The notes beneath the pieces are model-generated. The model was given only the letters and a program-made list of their open reading frames with translations. It was not told where the DNA came from and did no database searches. This document shows positions 1 through 14,478 of a stretch of 64,000 nucleotides of DNA, piece by piece; within the stretch, counting starts at the first letter, position 1, and every line of letters starts with the position of its first letter. The position numbers and the translations under genes were made by a program. The DNA is from Cyanobium usitatum str. Tous (GTDB lineage Bacteria > Cyanobacteriota > Cyanobacteriia > PCC-6307 > Cyanobiaceae). The stretch covers positions 2,232,001 to 2,296,000 of the forward strand of contig NZ_OY986431.1 in assembly GCF_963920485.1 (NCBI RefSeq). The letters run 5' to 3'.

Positions 1-15
1 TGCGGGTGCATGCCA

Positions 16-3047
<3,032 letters not shown>

Positions 3048-3082
3048 AGCGTTAGCGATTTCGCGATCCTTCACACCCCTGA

Positions 3083-3682
3083 ATGCCTCCACGTCCCCGT
3101 TTTGACCGCCGTGCTCCCGTGCGGGAGCTGCCCAACATCAACGACCGCATCAGCTACCCCAACCTGCGGGTGGTGGATGCCGATGGCAGTCAACTGGGGG
3201 TGATCACCCGCGAGGAGGCCCTTGAAGTGGCCAAGGACCGCGAGCTCGATCTGGTGTTGGTGAGCGAGAAGGCCGATCCGCCGGTGTGCCGGATCATGGA
3301 TTACGGCAAATACAAGTTTGAACAGGAAAAGAAGGCCAAAGAAGCCAAGAAGAAGTCGCACCAGACGGAAGTAAAAGAGGTGAAGATGCGCTACAAAATC
3401 GACTCGCACGACTACCAGGTGCGGATCGGTCAGGCGCAGCGCTTCCTTAAGGACGGCGACAAGGTGAAGTGCACCGTGATCTTCCGCGGCCGCGAAATCC
3501 AGCACACCGCCCTAGCCGAAGTGCTGCTTTACCGCATGGCCAAGGACCTCGAGGACAACGCCGAGATCCAGCAGCCCCCCAAGCGGGAAGGTCGCAACAT
3601 GATCATGTTCCTCAGCCCCCGCAAGGCCGCTGCTCCCAAGGGCAATGTCAAGCCTGCCGCCGCAGCTGAGGCAGCGGGCTGA
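3083..3682 (+). CDS. infC: translation initiation factor IF-3
   Basis: IF-3 binds the 30S subunit, prevents premature 50S joining and checks start-codon/initiator-tRNA pairing. The 199 residues contain the N-terminal domain (NINDRI start, then [21 protein letters not shown] near 61-80), a lysine-rich linker, and the C-terminal domain ([43 protein letters not shown]). An Ala-rich tail of about 15 residues follows. The stop codon lies in the second unit of a perfect 13-bp tandem repeat, so the C-terminus may have been reshaped by a small duplication. In many bacteria infC precedes rpmI and rplT; here that pair lies 37 kb away. Confidence 0.97.
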   Translation: MPPRPRFDRRAPVRELPNINDRISYPNLRVVDADGSQLGVITREEALEVAKDRELDLVLVSEKADPPVCRIMDYGKYKFEQEKKAKEAKKKSHQTEVKEVKMRYKIDSHDYQVRIGQAQRFLKDGDKVKCTVIFRGREIQHTALAEVLLYRMAKDLEDNAEIQQPPKREGRNMIMFLSPRKAAAPKGNVKPAAAAEAAG

Positions 3683-3690
3683 GGCAGCGG
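3665..3690 (+). repeat. 13-bp perfect tandem repeat over the infC stop
   Basis: Two adjacent copies of GCTGAGGCAGCGG, with the infC TGA in the second copy. With one copy the frame would run on for four more codons (G, A, E, G, H-type residues) before a TGA. A recent slippage or duplication event is the simple explanation. Confidence 0.85.
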
Positions 3691-3724
3691 GAGCGGAGGG
3701 GCATTGAGCTTGTGTCCAGAGTTT

Positions 3725-3742
3725 TGTACAGGCTGTACAGAA
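3725..3742 (+). repeat. TGTACAG nonamer repeat, locus 1
   Basis: Two tandem nine-base units, TGTACAGGC and TGTACAGAA, in the infC to GntR-gene spacer. Read on the minus strand the flanks give ATTCTGTACAGCCTGTACAAAA, which matches the two other copies near 18.55 and 18.87 kb beyond the nonamers themselves. It is a dispersed short repeat of unknown role; it could also act as an operator for the downstream regulator. Confidence 0.7.
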
Positions 3743-3878
3743 TTCAGGAGCGCCGCCAACGCACACCGCTCAAGCCGCACCAAGCCCAACCGGCACACGC
3801 GCGTATGCCAACGGGGGGATTGTCCCCAGGGCCAAGCGTCCTTATGGTGGCCACCAGCCCAATTGGCCCAACCCCGGC

Positions 3879-4868
3879 GTGCGATTCCACATCCAGCAGG
3901 AAAGCGACATCCCGGCGTCGACGCAGCTCTACAACCAGATCTGCTTCGCCATTGCGGCCCGCCACTACCCGCCGGGGCACCGATTGCCCAGCACCAGGCA
4001 GCTGGCGATGCAAACCGGCCTGCACCGCAACACGATCAGCAAGGTGTATCGCCAGCTGGAAACCGACGGCGTCGTTGAGGCGATGGCAGGGTCGGGCATC
4101 TACGTGCGCGACCAGCAAAAGCCCCGGGAAATCAAGCCGCCCCCGGGCCCCAGGGGCAAGCTCCTGCCGGACATCGACCGCCAGGTGCGCCAGAGCGTCG
4201 ATGGCCTGCTCAATGCCGGCTGCACCCTGCAGCAGGGCCGCGACCTGCTCACCCGCGAGATCGACTGGCGCCTTCGCTGCGGCGCCCGGGTGCTGGTCAG
4301 CACTCCCCGGGAAGACATCGGCGCTTCGATGCTGATCGCCGAGGAGCTCAACCCCAGCCTCGAGGTGCCGGTGGAGGTGGTGCCAATGGAGGAGCTGGCG
4401 GCGGTGCTCAGCGAATCCAACAACGGCACGGTTGTGACCAGCCGCTACTTCCTGCAGCCGGTGGAAGAGATTGCCAAGCAGCATGGCGTGCGGGCGGTAG
4501 CCGTTGATCTCAACGATTTTCGCCACGAGCTCGACCTACTCAAGGAGCTGCGTCAAGGCAGCTGCGTGGGCCTGGTGAGCATCAGCCCGGGGATCCTGCG
4601 GGCCGCCGAGGTGATCCTGCACAGCATGCGCGGCAACGAGCTACTGGTGATGACCGCCAACCCCGACACGGGCAGCCGCCTGCTGGCCCTGCTGCGGGCC
4701 GCCAGCCACGTGCTCTGCGACCGCCCCAGCCTGCCGCTGGTGGAACAGAGCCTGCGCCAGAACAGGGCCCAGCTGATACGGATGCCGGTGGTGCACTGCG
4801 CGCAGAGCTACCTGGGCACAGCCACCATCGATAGCCTGCGCAAAGAGATCGGCTTACTGGCTACATGA
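3879..4868 (+). CDS. GntR-type winged-helix regulator with an unassigned C-terminal domain
   Basis: DNA-binding regulator of unknown target. Residues about 13-77 form a GntR winged helix-turn-helix: QLYNQICFAIAARHYPPG, then the recognition region LPSTRQLAMQTGLHRNTISKVYRQLE and the wing GVVEAMAGSGIYV. The remaining ~250 residues are not a PLP aminotransferase domain as in MocR proteins and lack a clear UTRA or FCD signature. They look like an alternating alpha/beta domain (VLVSTPRED, VVTSRYFL, CVGLVSISPG, LLVMTANPD), perhaps a two-lobed ligand sensor; that is inference. The start is a GTG giving MRFHIQQES. The 196-bp spacer before it holds nonamer repeat locus 1. tRNA-Gly(GCC) follows on the opposite strand. 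Confidence 0.85.
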   Translation: MRFHIQQESDIPASTQLYNQICFAIAARHYPPGHRLPSTRQLAMQTGLHRNTISKVYRQLETDGVVEAMAGSGIYVRDQQKPREIKPPPGPRGKLLPDIDRQVRQSVDGLLNAGCTLQQGRDLLTREIDWRLRCGARVLVSTPREDIGASMLIAEELNPSLEVPVEVVPMEELAAVLSESNNGTVVTSRYFLQPVEEIAKQHGVRAVAVDLNDFRHELDLLKELRQGSCVGLVSISPGILRAAEVILHSMRGNELLVMTANPDTGSRLLALLRAASHVLCDRPSLPLVEQSLRQNRAQLIRMPVVHCAQSYLGTATIDSLRKEIGLLAT

Positions 4869-4889
4869 ACCGAATGGCCAGCTGAATCA

Positions 4890-4961
4890 AGCGGATGAAG
4901 AGATTCGAACTCTCGACCCTCTCCTTGGCAAGGAGATGCTCTACCACTGAGCTACATCCGC
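4890..4961 (-). tRNA. tRNA-Gly (anticodon GCC)
   Basis: Read on the minus strand this folds as a complete 72-nt cloverleaf. The acceptor stem is GCGGATG/CATCCGC with a U discriminator. The D arm contains GCTCAGTGGTAGAGC, the anticodon loop is TTGCCAA (anticodon GCC), and the T arm contains GTTCGAATC. CCA is not encoded. It lies between the GntR-type gene and cysE. Confidence 0.96.
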
Positions 4962-5030
4962 AGACGCCGGCGGCAGAGCCGCGACTTTGGAATCATGCAT
5001 GACGGGGGGCCCCTCGGTCAAACTGGGGCC

Positions 5031-5789
5031 ATGCTCAAGGCACTGCAGGCCGACCTGGCGATCATCAAGCAGCGAGATCCTGCGGCCCGAGGCACGCTGG
5101 AAATCCTGCTCTGCTATCCGGGGCTGCACGCCCTGACGCTGCATCGTTTCAGCCACTGGCTGTGGGGCCAACGGCTGCCGCCCCTGCCCCTGGTAGCTCG
5201 GCTGCTAAGCCAGCTGGGGCGACTGGCTACCGGCGTTGAAATCCACCCCGGAGCCCGGATCGGCCACGGAGTGTTCATCGACCACGGCATGGGCGTGGTG
5301 ATCGGTGAAACGGCCGTGATCAGCGATCGCTGCCTGCTGTATCAGGGCGTCACCCTGGGCGGCACAGGCAAGGCCCACGGCAAGCGCCATCCCACCCTGC
5401 TGGAAAACGTAGTAGTGGGGGCTGGCGCCAAGGTGCTGGGTGCGATCACCGTGGGTGCCAACACTCGCATCGGCGCCGGCTCGGTGCTGCTGCGCGATGT
5501 GGCGGCCGACAGCACGGTGGTGGGCATACCGGGCCGGGTAATCCATCAGAGCGGGGTGCGCATCGACCCCCTGGCCCACTCAGCCCTGCCAGACACGGAA
5601 GCCAATGTGATCCGCAACCTGATGGAGCGCATCGACGTTCTGGAAATGGAACTAGCCCGAACCCAAGGCTGCCTGCGGGAGCTGGCTGCAGGCCGCCCCC
5701 TGCTGGAGCCCTGCACCGGGGCCGCTCAAAACCTAAAAGACCGCGAAATCCTGGAATTCTTGGGCGATAACCCTGGCATCAACAGCTGA
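5031..5789 (+). CDS. cysE: serine O-acetyltransferase
   Basis: Acetylates L-serine with acetyl-CoA to O-acetylserine, the acceptor for sulfide in cysteine synthesis. The N-terminal helical part ([21 protein letters not shown], then HRFSHWLW) precedes a left-handed beta-helix built of hexapeptide repeats ([55 protein letters not shown]). A ~50-residue tail follows, with helical [12 protein letters not shown] use the ATG giving [17 protein letters not shown], where cyanobacterial homologues usually begin. An upstream in-frame ATG would add 12 residues. The frame ends just before the 3' end of the vapC remnant, which is on the other strand. Confidence 0.94.
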   Translation: MLKALQADLAIIKQRDPAARGTLEILLCYPGLHALTLHRFSHWLWGQRLPPLPLVARLLSQLGRLATGVEIHPGARIGHGVFIDHGMGVVIGETAVISDRCLLYQGVTLGGTGKAHGKRHPTLLENVVVGAGAKVLGAITVGANTRIGAGSVLLRDVAADSTVVGIPGRVIHQSGVRIDPLAHSALPDTEANVIRNLMERIDVLEMELARTQGCLRELAAGRPLLEPCTGAAQNLKDREILEFLGDNPGINS

Positions 5790-5798
5790 GTGCCAGTT

Positions 5799-6190
5799 TC
5801 ACAGGGCAACTTTTACATCAGTGTGGGCGAAGTCGTCGCCCTTAAACAGCAGCGGCAGGTCGAGGGCCACGGCCAGGCCATAGCTGAAGCGATCGCCCAG
5901 GTTGAGGCCGGCCCGGTGGCGGCCCTTGCCGAACTGGCGCCAGCCCTGGAGGGCCCAGTGAAGATGCGACCGTTCAAAAGCCACTGTCTGCACATTGGCG
6001 CGACTCAACAGCAACTCCAGTTCCGGCAAGCCAACAGCCTCCCCCAGATGGCTGCACACCACCATCTGGGCTTCAAACAAGGGGCGGTGCTGATCAACGC
6101 GCTTGGGGCCTCGCTGAGACAAAGGAGAAGCTCCGCCGCATCAGCCTCCACCTTGAGAATCGCCACCAGGGCTGATGTATCAACAACCAT
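5799..6190 (-). pseudogene. VapC-type PIN toxin, frameshifted
   Basis: PIN-domain ribonuclease toxin of the VapC family, split over two frames. The first frame begins MVVDTSALVAIL (first catalytic Asp) and runs to about residue 36 (SALISTAP). The rest is in another frame: LFEAQMVV (Glu), GKGRHRAGLNLGDRFSYGLA (Asp), PLLFKGDDFAHTD (Asp). One missing base around 6078-6084, in a run of Cs followed by Ts on the minus strand, explains the break; restoring it gives a normal ~130-residue toxin with all four acidic residues. It starts 10 bp after the vapB stop, with GAGG about 8 nt before the ATG. It could be a dead toxin, a sequencing error in a homopolymer-rich site, or, less likely, a frameshift-expressed gene. 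Confidence 0.85.
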
Positions 6191-6200
6191 TAGGGGAACC

Positions 6201-6470
6201 TCAAACAGGCAAACCGTGCTCGTCGTAGAGCGCATCCTGCAGATCCTTGCTGGTCACCCCTGCCGGCCAGGAGAGCCTGCTGAAGCGATCCAACAGCTCT
6301 TGCGCCCGCTGCTGACGAGCCCGCGCACCGTGAAGATCGCTCTCCCGGCCTGCTCTCTCAAGCTCCGCGCGCAGTGCCTGGCGCACGGCATCGGTGACGG
6401 AAGTGGAGCGGCGGGCGGCCAGCTCCCTCGCCATGGCATGAACCTGCGGATCCTTGATATTCATGCCCAT
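6201..6470 (-). CDS. VapB-type antitoxin (PSK/Rv0623-like)
   Basis: Small antitoxin predicted to bind and silence the adjacent PIN toxin and to repress its own promoter. The 89 residues start MGMNIKDPQVHAMARELAA, followed by RSTSVTDAVRQAL, the usual DNA-binding N-terminus of this family. The C-terminal part (LDRFSRLSWPAGVTSKDLQD, then LYDEHGLPV) is the typical toxin-wrapping tail. I chose the ATG preceded by AGGTG at a ribosome-binding distance; the frame is open 18 codons further but that part is not family-like. It overlaps nothing and is followed 10 bp later by vapC. Confidence 0.88.
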   Translation of the reverse strand: MGMNIKDPQVHAMARELAARRSTSVTDAVRQALRAELERAGRESDLHGARARQQRAQELLDRFSRLSWPAGVTSKDLQDALYDEHGLPV

Positions 6471-6774
6471 GGCTACACCTGGGTAGAAATCCAGCCTAAT
6501 TCTGCCCAGATGGGCCTTGGCCACATCGCATTTCCTGATCCGATCACAACCAGCGTGCTTGCGAAAGCGTCAATGGCGCTTCCAGATGCAGGGTCCAACG
6601 CGATGCACATGGGCCAGCACCTCGGCATCCAGCTGATGCAGCAGCAGCTGGGCAAAGCGCTCGGGGATCCCAGGAAGAGCCGCTGTGCCGATGTGAGCTG
6701 CAGGAGTGCACTGGTTGGTCACCTGTTCTCTTCCAGACATCGCAATTCCAATCTCTCTCGCAGCTGCCATCAGC
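6471..6774. other. 304-bp stretch without a recognisable gene
   Basis: Lies between vapB and the end of secA. On the minus strand two short overlapping frames (about 6570-6770 and 6473-6655) carry stretches such as PGIPERFAQLLLHQLDAEVL and IDAFASTLVVIGSGN. Together they might be the frameshifted relic of one small gene, but I recognise no family. The vapBC promoter must also lie here. Confidence 0.5.
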
Positions 6775-9561
<2,787 letters not shown>

Positions 9562-9630
9562 GGAGAGAGCTAATCAGCGCTTCGCTCAGCCTACTGAGCA
9601 GCACAGAAGGCCAACAAAGCTGAACCGTGA

Positions 9631-10734
9631 TCAGCCACCAGAAATAAGGCCCAGGCGAGCACCGCGATAACCGCATTGCTCGCGCACAGCCCCACACCAG
9701 CTGTGGTGCTCCAGATACCAGCGCACCGTTGCTGCCAAACCCTCCTCAAAGCTGTGGCGCGGCTGCCAGCCCAGCTCGCTGCTGATTCGGGTTGGATCAA
9801 TCGCGTACCGCCGGTCGTGACCAGGGCGATCCGTCACCGGTGTGACCAGGCGGCTGTGGGGGGCACCAGCGGGCAGCAGGTCATCGAGCGCACTGCAGAT
9901 CGCTTCCACCACCTCTTTGTTCGTGCGCTCCCCATGGCCTCCCACGCAGTAGCTGCGGCCCAGCTGCCCCTGGGTTGCCGCCAGCAGCAGCGCATCCACG
10001 TGATCTTCCACATAGAGCCAATCGCGCACGTTCTGCCCATCGCCATAAAGCGGAATCAGCTCGCCGGCAGCGGCCTTGAGGATCACCACCGGAATCAGCT
10101 TCTCGGGGAATTGCCAGGGGCCGTAGTTGTTGGAGCAGTTGGTGAGCACCACCGGCAGGCCATAGGTGTGGTGCCAGGCGCTCACCAGGTGATCACTGGC
10201 CGCCTTGCTCGCTGAATAGGGGCTGCGGGGGTCGTAGGGGGTGGTCTCCGAGAAGCGCCCCGTAGCCCCAAGCGAGCCGAACACCTCATCGGTGCTGATG
10301 TGATGAAAACGAAAACCCGCCTGGCGCTCAGCGCTCAGACCTTCCCAGTGGGCCCGCACCGCCTGCAGCAGCTGAAAGGTGCCGCTCACATTGCTCTCGA
10401 TAAAGGGCCCCGGCCCCTCGATCGAGCGGTCCACGTGGCTCTCGGCCGCTAGGTGCAGCACCAGGTCAGGATCGGCCTGCTGCACCGCCGCCGCCGTGGC
10501 CGCCGCATCGGTGAGATCCACCTTGAGGAGCTGGTGGCGTGCTGCCGCCTGGGGCAGCGCCTCGATGCTGGTGAGGTCGCTGGCGTAACCGCATTTATCG
10601 AGATTGAACACCAACGCCTCGCTTTCGCTCAGCAGGCGCCGCACCATCGCCCCGCCGATAAAGCCGGCCCCACCGGTCACCAGGATGCGGCGGCGGCCGG
10701 CCAGGAGCGCTGAAACGTCGGGTGGGTGGGTCAT
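9631..10734 (-). CDS. rfbB: dTDP-glucose 4,6-dehydratase
   Basis: Converts dTDP-D-glucose to dTDP-4-dehydro-6-deoxy-D-glucose, the second step of dTDP-L-rhamnose synthesis. The 367-residue extended SDR enzyme has the NAD motif TGGAGFIG near residue 20, HLAAESHVDRSI, STDEVFG and the catalytic YSASKAASDHL. It also has the DWLYVEDHVDAL block typical of RfbB. The ATG giving MTHPPDVSALL overlaps the rfbD stop as ATGA, which implies translational coupling; the frame continues upstream inside rfbD. It is the last gene of rfbA-C-D-B. Confidence 0.95.
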   Translation of the reverse strand: MTHPPDVSALLAGRRRILVTGGAGFIGGAMVRRLLSESEALVFNLDKCGYASDLTSIEALPQAAARHQLLKVDLTDAAATAAAVQQADPDLVLHLAAESHVDRSIEGPGPFIESNVSGTFQLLQAVRAHWEGLSAERQAGFRFHHISTDEVFGSLGATGRFSETTPYDPRSPYSASKAASDHLVSAWHHTYGLPVVLTNCSNNYGPWQFPEKLIPVVILKAAAGELIPLYGDGQNVRDWLYVEDHVDALLLAATQGQLGRSYCVGGHGERTNKEVVEAICSALDDLLPAGAPHSRLVTPVTDRPGHDRRYAIDPTRISSELGWQPRHSFEEGLAATVRWYLEHHSWCGAVREQCGYRGARLGLISGG

Positions 10735-11636
10735 TGGAGAGTTACGAGAAGTTGACGCAGCGCCTGCCGCCAAGGGGTGGGGGCCAGGCCAAGGGCCTTG
10801 CGGCTGCTGGAGCAATCCAGCAGCGAGTAACTGGGCCGCTGGGCCGGCAGTGGATATTCCGCCGTAGTGAGCGGATTCACAAGAGCTGGCTGCTCCAAGA
10901 GCCCCAGCTCCTGAGCCAACTCGCCCACTGCCACAGCCACGTCAAACCAGCTAGCGGCTCCCGCATCGCTCCAATGCAGCACCGGCGCACTAATGCCAGC
11001 GCTGATCACCCGCCAGCAAGCCGCCGCCAGGGTATGGGTGCTGGTGGGGCAACCCACCTGGTCTTCCACCACGCCGATCTGCTGGCGTTCCCGGTGCAGC
11101 CGCAGCATGGTGAGGGCAAAGTTCTTGCCCACCGGCCCCATCACCCAGCTGGTGCGCAAAATCACTCCCCGCCCTGCCCCTGCGCCGCCAGCAGCGGGGC
11201 CCAGTAGCTGCTCCACCGCTTCCTCTCCAGCGGCCTTGCTACTGCCGTAGACCCCCAGGGGATCGCGGCTCTGCTCGGGGCGGTAAGGGCTGCCCTGGCT
11301 GCCGTTAAACACAAAATCAGTGCTCACCTGCAGCAAGCGTCCACCCGTTTCCAGCAGCGCCTCAGCAAAGGCCCGCGGCGCGCCGCCATTCACCGCCAAG
11401 GCCAGCTCTGGCTCGCTCTCGGCCTTGTCCACCGCCGTGTAGGCGCCGGCGTTGAGCACCCAATCGGGGCGGTGATCACGTATGGCTGCGCGACAGGCGC
11501 CGGCCTCAGCCAGATCCAGGGCCAGCAAGCCATCGCCGCCGCTGCGGCAGGTGGCGATCAGCTCCACTCCCGCAGGCACCTGCTGGCGCAGCGCCTGGCC
11601 AAGTTGGCCGGCAGCGCCGGTGAGCAGCACCTTCAC
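10731..11636 (-). CDS. rfbD: dTDP-4-dehydrorhamnose reductase
   Basis: NAD(P)H-dependent last step of dTDP-L-rhamnose synthesis. The 301-residue SDR protein has TGAAGQLGQALRQQ at the N-terminus, GAYTAVDKAESEPE, STDFVFNG and the YGSSKAAGEE catalytic pair. The start is a GTG that overlaps the rfbC stop as GTGA, and the stop overlaps the rfbB start as ATGA. Both junctions indicate coupled translation in one transcript. Confidence 0.95.
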   Translation of the reverse strand: MKVLLTGAAGQLGQALRQQVPAGVELIATCRSGGDGLLALDLAEAGACRAAIRDHRPDWVLNAGAYTAVDKAESEPELALAVNGGAPRAFAEALLETGGRLLQVSTDFVFNGSQGSPYRPEQSRDPLGVYGSSKAAGEEAVEQLLGPAAGGAGAGRGVILRTSWVMGPVGKNFALTMLRLHRERQQIGVVEDQVGCPTSTHTLAAACWRVISAGISAPVLHWSDAGAASWFDVAVAVGELAQELGLLEQPALVNPLTTAEYPLPAQRPSYSLLDCSSSRKALGLAPTPWRQALRQLLVTLQ

Positions 11637-12214
11637 GCAAATACCTCCCCAGCCGCCATCACTGCCGCAAGCTCAGGGGCATCAGCATCCTTCTGCGCCA
11701 GCAAAGGCTCCATGCCGCCCAGGGGCCAGGCGATGGCGAGATCCGGGTCGTTCCAACGCAGGGAGCGCTCGCAGCTCTTGCTCCAGTAGCCGCTGGCCTT
11801 GTAGAGCACCTCAGCGCTCTCGCTCAGCGTTAGGAAGCCGTGGCCAAAGCCCACCGGCACCCACAGCTGCTGCTGATTGTCAGCGCTGAGCTCCGCTCCC
11901 ACCCACTGGCCAAAAGTGGCGGAACTGCGGCGCAGGTCTACCGCCACATCAAAAATCACACCCACCGGGCAGCGCACCAGTTTCCCCTGGGGTTCGGGCT
12001 CCAGCTGGTAGTGCAGGCCGCGCAATACCCCGCGGCAAGAGCGCGAATGGTTGTCCTGCACAAAGGTGGTGGAGCAGCCCACTGCTTCATCAAAGCGGCG
12101 CTGGTTCCAACTCTCATAGAAAAAGCCCCGCCCATCGCCAAAAATCTGGGGCGTGATCAGCAGCGGACCCTCAATCACCACACCGGAGGCTGTGCTCAGC
12201 TGCTCAACCTGCAT
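11633..12214 (-). CDS. rfbC: dTDP-4-dehydrorhamnose 3,5-epimerase
   Basis: Epimerises dTDP-4-dehydro-6-deoxyglucose at C3 and C5. The 193-residue cupin protein has [12 protein letters not shown], then FVQDNHSRS with VLRGLHYQ (active-site His region), [20 protein letters not shown] and [15 protein letters not shown]. The ATG giving MQVEQLS lies inside the last codons of rfbA (11-bp overlap) with GAGG just upstream. Third gene position in the enzyme pathway, second in the operon. Confidence 0.95.
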   Translation of the reverse strand: MQVEQLSTASGVVIEGPLLITPQIFGDGRGFFYESWNQRRFDEAVGCSTTFVQDNHSRSCRGVLRGLHYQLEPEPQGKLVRCPVGVIFDVAVDLRRSSATFGQWVGAELSADNQQQLWVPVGFGHGFLTLSESAEVLYKASGYWSKSCERSLRWNDPDLAIAWPLGGMEPLLAQKDADAPELAAVMAAGEVFA

Positions 12215-13088
12215 TGGAGACCTCAAGCAATTGCAGCAAATAGTCGCCGTAGCCACTCTTGCGCAGCGGGGCGGCCAGGGCCGCGAGCTGCTCAGCGCTG
12301 ATCCAGCCCAGACGCCAGGCCACCTCCTCCGGGCAGCCCACCTTCAGGCCCTGGCGGTGCTCCAAGGTGCGGATGTAGCTGGCTGCCTCATGCAGCGAGT
12401 CGCAGGTGCCCGTATCCAGCCAAGCCATGCCCCGGCCCATCAGCTCCACCCGCAGCAACCCCTCATCTAGATATTGGCGGTTGAGATCGGTGATCTCCAG
12501 CTCGCCCCGTGGCGACGGTTGGATATGGCGAGCACGCTCCACCACAGAGTCGTCGTAGAAGTAAAGACCGGTCACCGCGTAGCGCGAACGGGGCTGCGCT
12601 GGCTTCTCTTCCAGGCTCAGCACCTGGCCGTCTGGCGCAAACTCCACCACCCCGTAGCGCTCGGGATCGCGCACCGGATAGGCAAACACCGTGGCTCCAT
12701 CCCCTTCGCCATTACTGGCCTGCAGCTGGGGAATCAAATCGTGGCCGTGGAAGAGGTTGTCGCCCAGCACCAGTGCCGCCGGAGAGCCACTTAAAAAATC
12801 AGCACCGATCAAAAAAGCCTGAGCTAAACCATCCGGACTCGGCTGAACGGCATAGCGAATATCCATGCCCCAAGCGCTGCCATCTCCCAGCAAACGCTCA
12901 AAAGATGCCAAATCATGGGGCGTGCTGATAACCAGCACCTCCCGAATTCCAGCCAGCATCAACGTACTGAGCGGGTAATAGATCATCGGCTTGTCGTACA
13001 CCGGCAGCAGCTGCTTACTCACCGCCTGGGTGATCGGATGCAGCCGAGTGCCGCTGCCTCCGGCCAAAATAATTCCCTTACGGGTCAT
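12204..13088 (-). CDS. rfbA: glucose-1-phosphate thymidylyltransferase
   Basis: Makes dTDP-glucose from dTTP and glucose-1-phosphate, the entry step to dTDP-rhamnose for cell-surface polysaccharide. The 294 residues have the nucleotidyltransferase signature [43 protein letters not shown] (metal-binding Asp) and [17 protein letters not shown]. The C-terminal [12 protein letters not shown] region is typical of RmlA. The ATG giving MTRKGIIL is family-standard. First gene of the four-gene operon; its 5' end faces a GNAT gene across only 29 bp, so the promoters must overlap coding sequence. Confidence 0.95.
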   Translation of the reverse strand: MTRKGIILAGGSGTRLHPITQAVSKQLLPVYDKPMIYYPLSTLMLAGIREVLVISTPHDLASFERLLGDGSAWGMDIRYAVQPSPDGLAQAFLIGADFLSGSPAALVLGDNLFHGHDLIPQLQASNGEGDGATVFAYPVRDPERYGVVEFAPDGQVLSLEEKPAQPRSRYAVTGLYFYDDSVVERARHIQPSPRGELEITDLNRQYLDEGLLRVELMGRGMAWLDTGTCDSLHEAASYIRTLEHRQGLKVGCPEEVAWRLGWISAEQLAALAAPLRKSGYGDYLLQLLEVSNAG

Positions 13089-13117
13089 AGGGAACGCTCC
13101 GCTGGGAGAATGCTGCC

Positions 13118-13603
13118 ATGGCAGCACTGCGCCTCCTAATCCACGCCCCTGGCGCCCCTGGCCTGCGCTGGTTCGGCCTCGGCCCAGGGCTGCGACCCAG
13201 CCGCGGCCTAGGGAAGCTGCAGCGTCTGTTCAACAAGCACGCCTTCTGGGCCCAGAGGCGCAGCTTTGCAGATCTACGCCGCCTACTCGCCGGCAGCAGA
13301 GTGGTGGTGAGCCTGTGGAAGGGCAAGCGGCTAGTGGGATTCGGCCGGGCCAGCAGCGACGGCATCTACCGCGCCGTGCTCTGGGATGTGGTGGTGGCTG
13401 GCGACCTGCACGGCCAGGGCCTCGGCCGCCGAGTGGTGGAGGCCCTGCTGGCCGCGCCAGCCCTGCGGGGCGTCGAGCGCGTTTACCTAATGACCACCAA
13501 CAGCGCCGGCTTCTACGAGCAGCTGGGCTTCCGTGATGCAGCCCCCCAGGCCCTACTGGTTAAACAAGGAGTTTCAGGGGGCTCAAGGGTTTCGACCGGA
13601 TAG
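13118..13603 (+). CDS. GNAT-family N-acetyltransferase (Ycf52-like)
   Basis: Predicted acetyl-CoA-dependent acetyltransferase; substrate unknown. The 161 residues contain the GNAT core: [40 protein letters not shown] in part, then the acetyl-CoA loop [13 protein letters not shown] and motif [17 protein letters not shown]. It resembles the plastid-encoded Ycf52 group found across cyanobacteria. The first ~30 residues are not conserved-looking, so a later start is possible. Divergent from rfbA. Confidence 0.85.
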   Translation: MAALRLLIHAPGAPGLRWFGLGPGLRPSRGLGKLQRLFNKHAFWAQRRSFADLRRLLAGSRVVVSLWKGKRLVGFGRASSDGIYRAVLWDVVVAGDLHGQGLGRRVVEALLAAPALRGVERVYLMTTNSAGFYEQLGFRDAAPQALLVKQGVSGGSRVSTG

Positions 13604-13663
13604 GGTCGTAACAGCACCACCAGCATTCCGAGAGGCAGCGGAAACGACGTCGGCCCGGCACTT

Positions 13664-14143
13664 TTAGTCGGGAATAGCCGCCATCAAGCTGCCCATCTCC
13701 AGGGCCTGCAAGCCGTAGTTCCAGCCCAGGTTGCTCTTGATGCCGGCCCGCTCTAGGGCCTGTTGCAGGGTGTCGGTGGTGAGTACCCCAAAGATCACCG
13801 GCACGCCGGTGTCGCGGGCCACCGCTGCCACGCCTTTGCTCACCTCATTCACCACCACATCGAAGTGGGGGGTGTCGCCGCGAATCACAGCGCCCAAGGT
13901 GATCACCACCTGGTAGCGACCACTGGCCGCCAGGCGCTGGGCCACCAGGGGGATCTCAAAGCTGCCGGGCACCCAGGCCACATCCAACTGGGCACTGGCA
14001 TCACTGGTGTCGACACCGTGGCGCAAGAGGCAGTCGAGACAGCCGCTCAGCAGCTTGCCAGTCACCAGGTCATTGAAACGGGCAACCACCACTGCAATAC
14101 GCAGACCAGCCGTATCGGTGAACCGCCCTTCAAAAATCGCCAC
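13664..14143 (-). CDS. ribH: 6,7-dimethyl-8-ribityllumazine synthase
   Basis: Penultimate step of riboflavin synthesis: condenses the ribityl-aminopyrimidine with dihydroxybutanone phosphate. The 159-residue protein shows [11 protein letters not shown], the [12 protein letters not shown] substrate loop, [15 protein letters not shown] with the catalytic His, and [12 protein letters not shown]. The start is GTG. It begins 3 bp after the psbZ stop, so the two are likely cotranscribed. Confidence 0.96.
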   Translation of the reverse strand: MAIFEGRFTDTAGLRIAVVVARFNDLVTGKLLSGCLDCLLRHGVDTSDASAQLDVAWVPGSFEIPLVAQRLAASGRYQVVITLGAVIRGDTPHFDVVVNEVSKGVAAVARDTGVPVIFGVLTTDTLQQALERAGIKSNLGWNYGLQALEMGSLMAAIPD

Positions 14144-14146
14144 GCT

Positions 14147-14335
14147 TCAGACCACAAAGATGCTCATACCCCAGTTGAGCAGCACCAGGGCCACCCACGC
14201 GAGTCCGCCAAGCAGGATCAGGCGATTGGAGCGTCCTGAATCTTCACTGCTGGCGTACAGCACCGGCACCGCCACAATCAAGGCGAACGACAGCACCACC
14301 AGAGCCAAAACGGTGAGGGTGTTGAGGATCTGCAT
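14147..14335 (-). CDS. psbZ: photosystem II protein PsbZ (Ycf9)
   Basis: Small two-helix subunit of the PSII core that stabilises antenna contact. The 62 residues begin [21 protein letters not shown] in the first membrane helix, followed by the conserved loop [18 protein letters not shown] and a second helix ending NWGMSIFVV. Length and both helices match PsbZ. Direct evidence for an oxygenic phototroph. Confidence 0.96.
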   Translation of the reverse strand: MQILNTLTVLALVVLSFALIVAVPVLYASSEDSGRSNRLILLGGLAWVALVLLNWGMSIFVV

Positions 14336-14478
14336 GGATTAGCAGCGGCTACACGCCGATCGGTTGCGAGATTCTCACACGCAGGCCTAGGGCTCCAGCA
14401 CCGTTGCTTCACAACTCGATGCCAGCCCCCAAAAAGATCGATCAGGCCTACGTTGTACGCAAGTGTGATCGATGGGCC

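Noticed and set aside
3725..3742. TGTACAG repeats as cyanobacterial LexA boxes
   Set aside because: The SOS box has GTAC and GTWC separated by four bases; here the gap is five, and the three sites are not by SOS genes. uvrB has no such site visible.
3712..4335. Open frame upstream of and overlapping the GntR-type gene
   Set aside because: Ser/Arg/Pro-rich shadow of the regulator in another frame.
9591..9800. Minus-strand frame past the rfbB end with a hydrophobic segment
   Set aside because: Mostly inside rfbB in another frame, with no ribosome site; the hydrophobic stretch is not enough.
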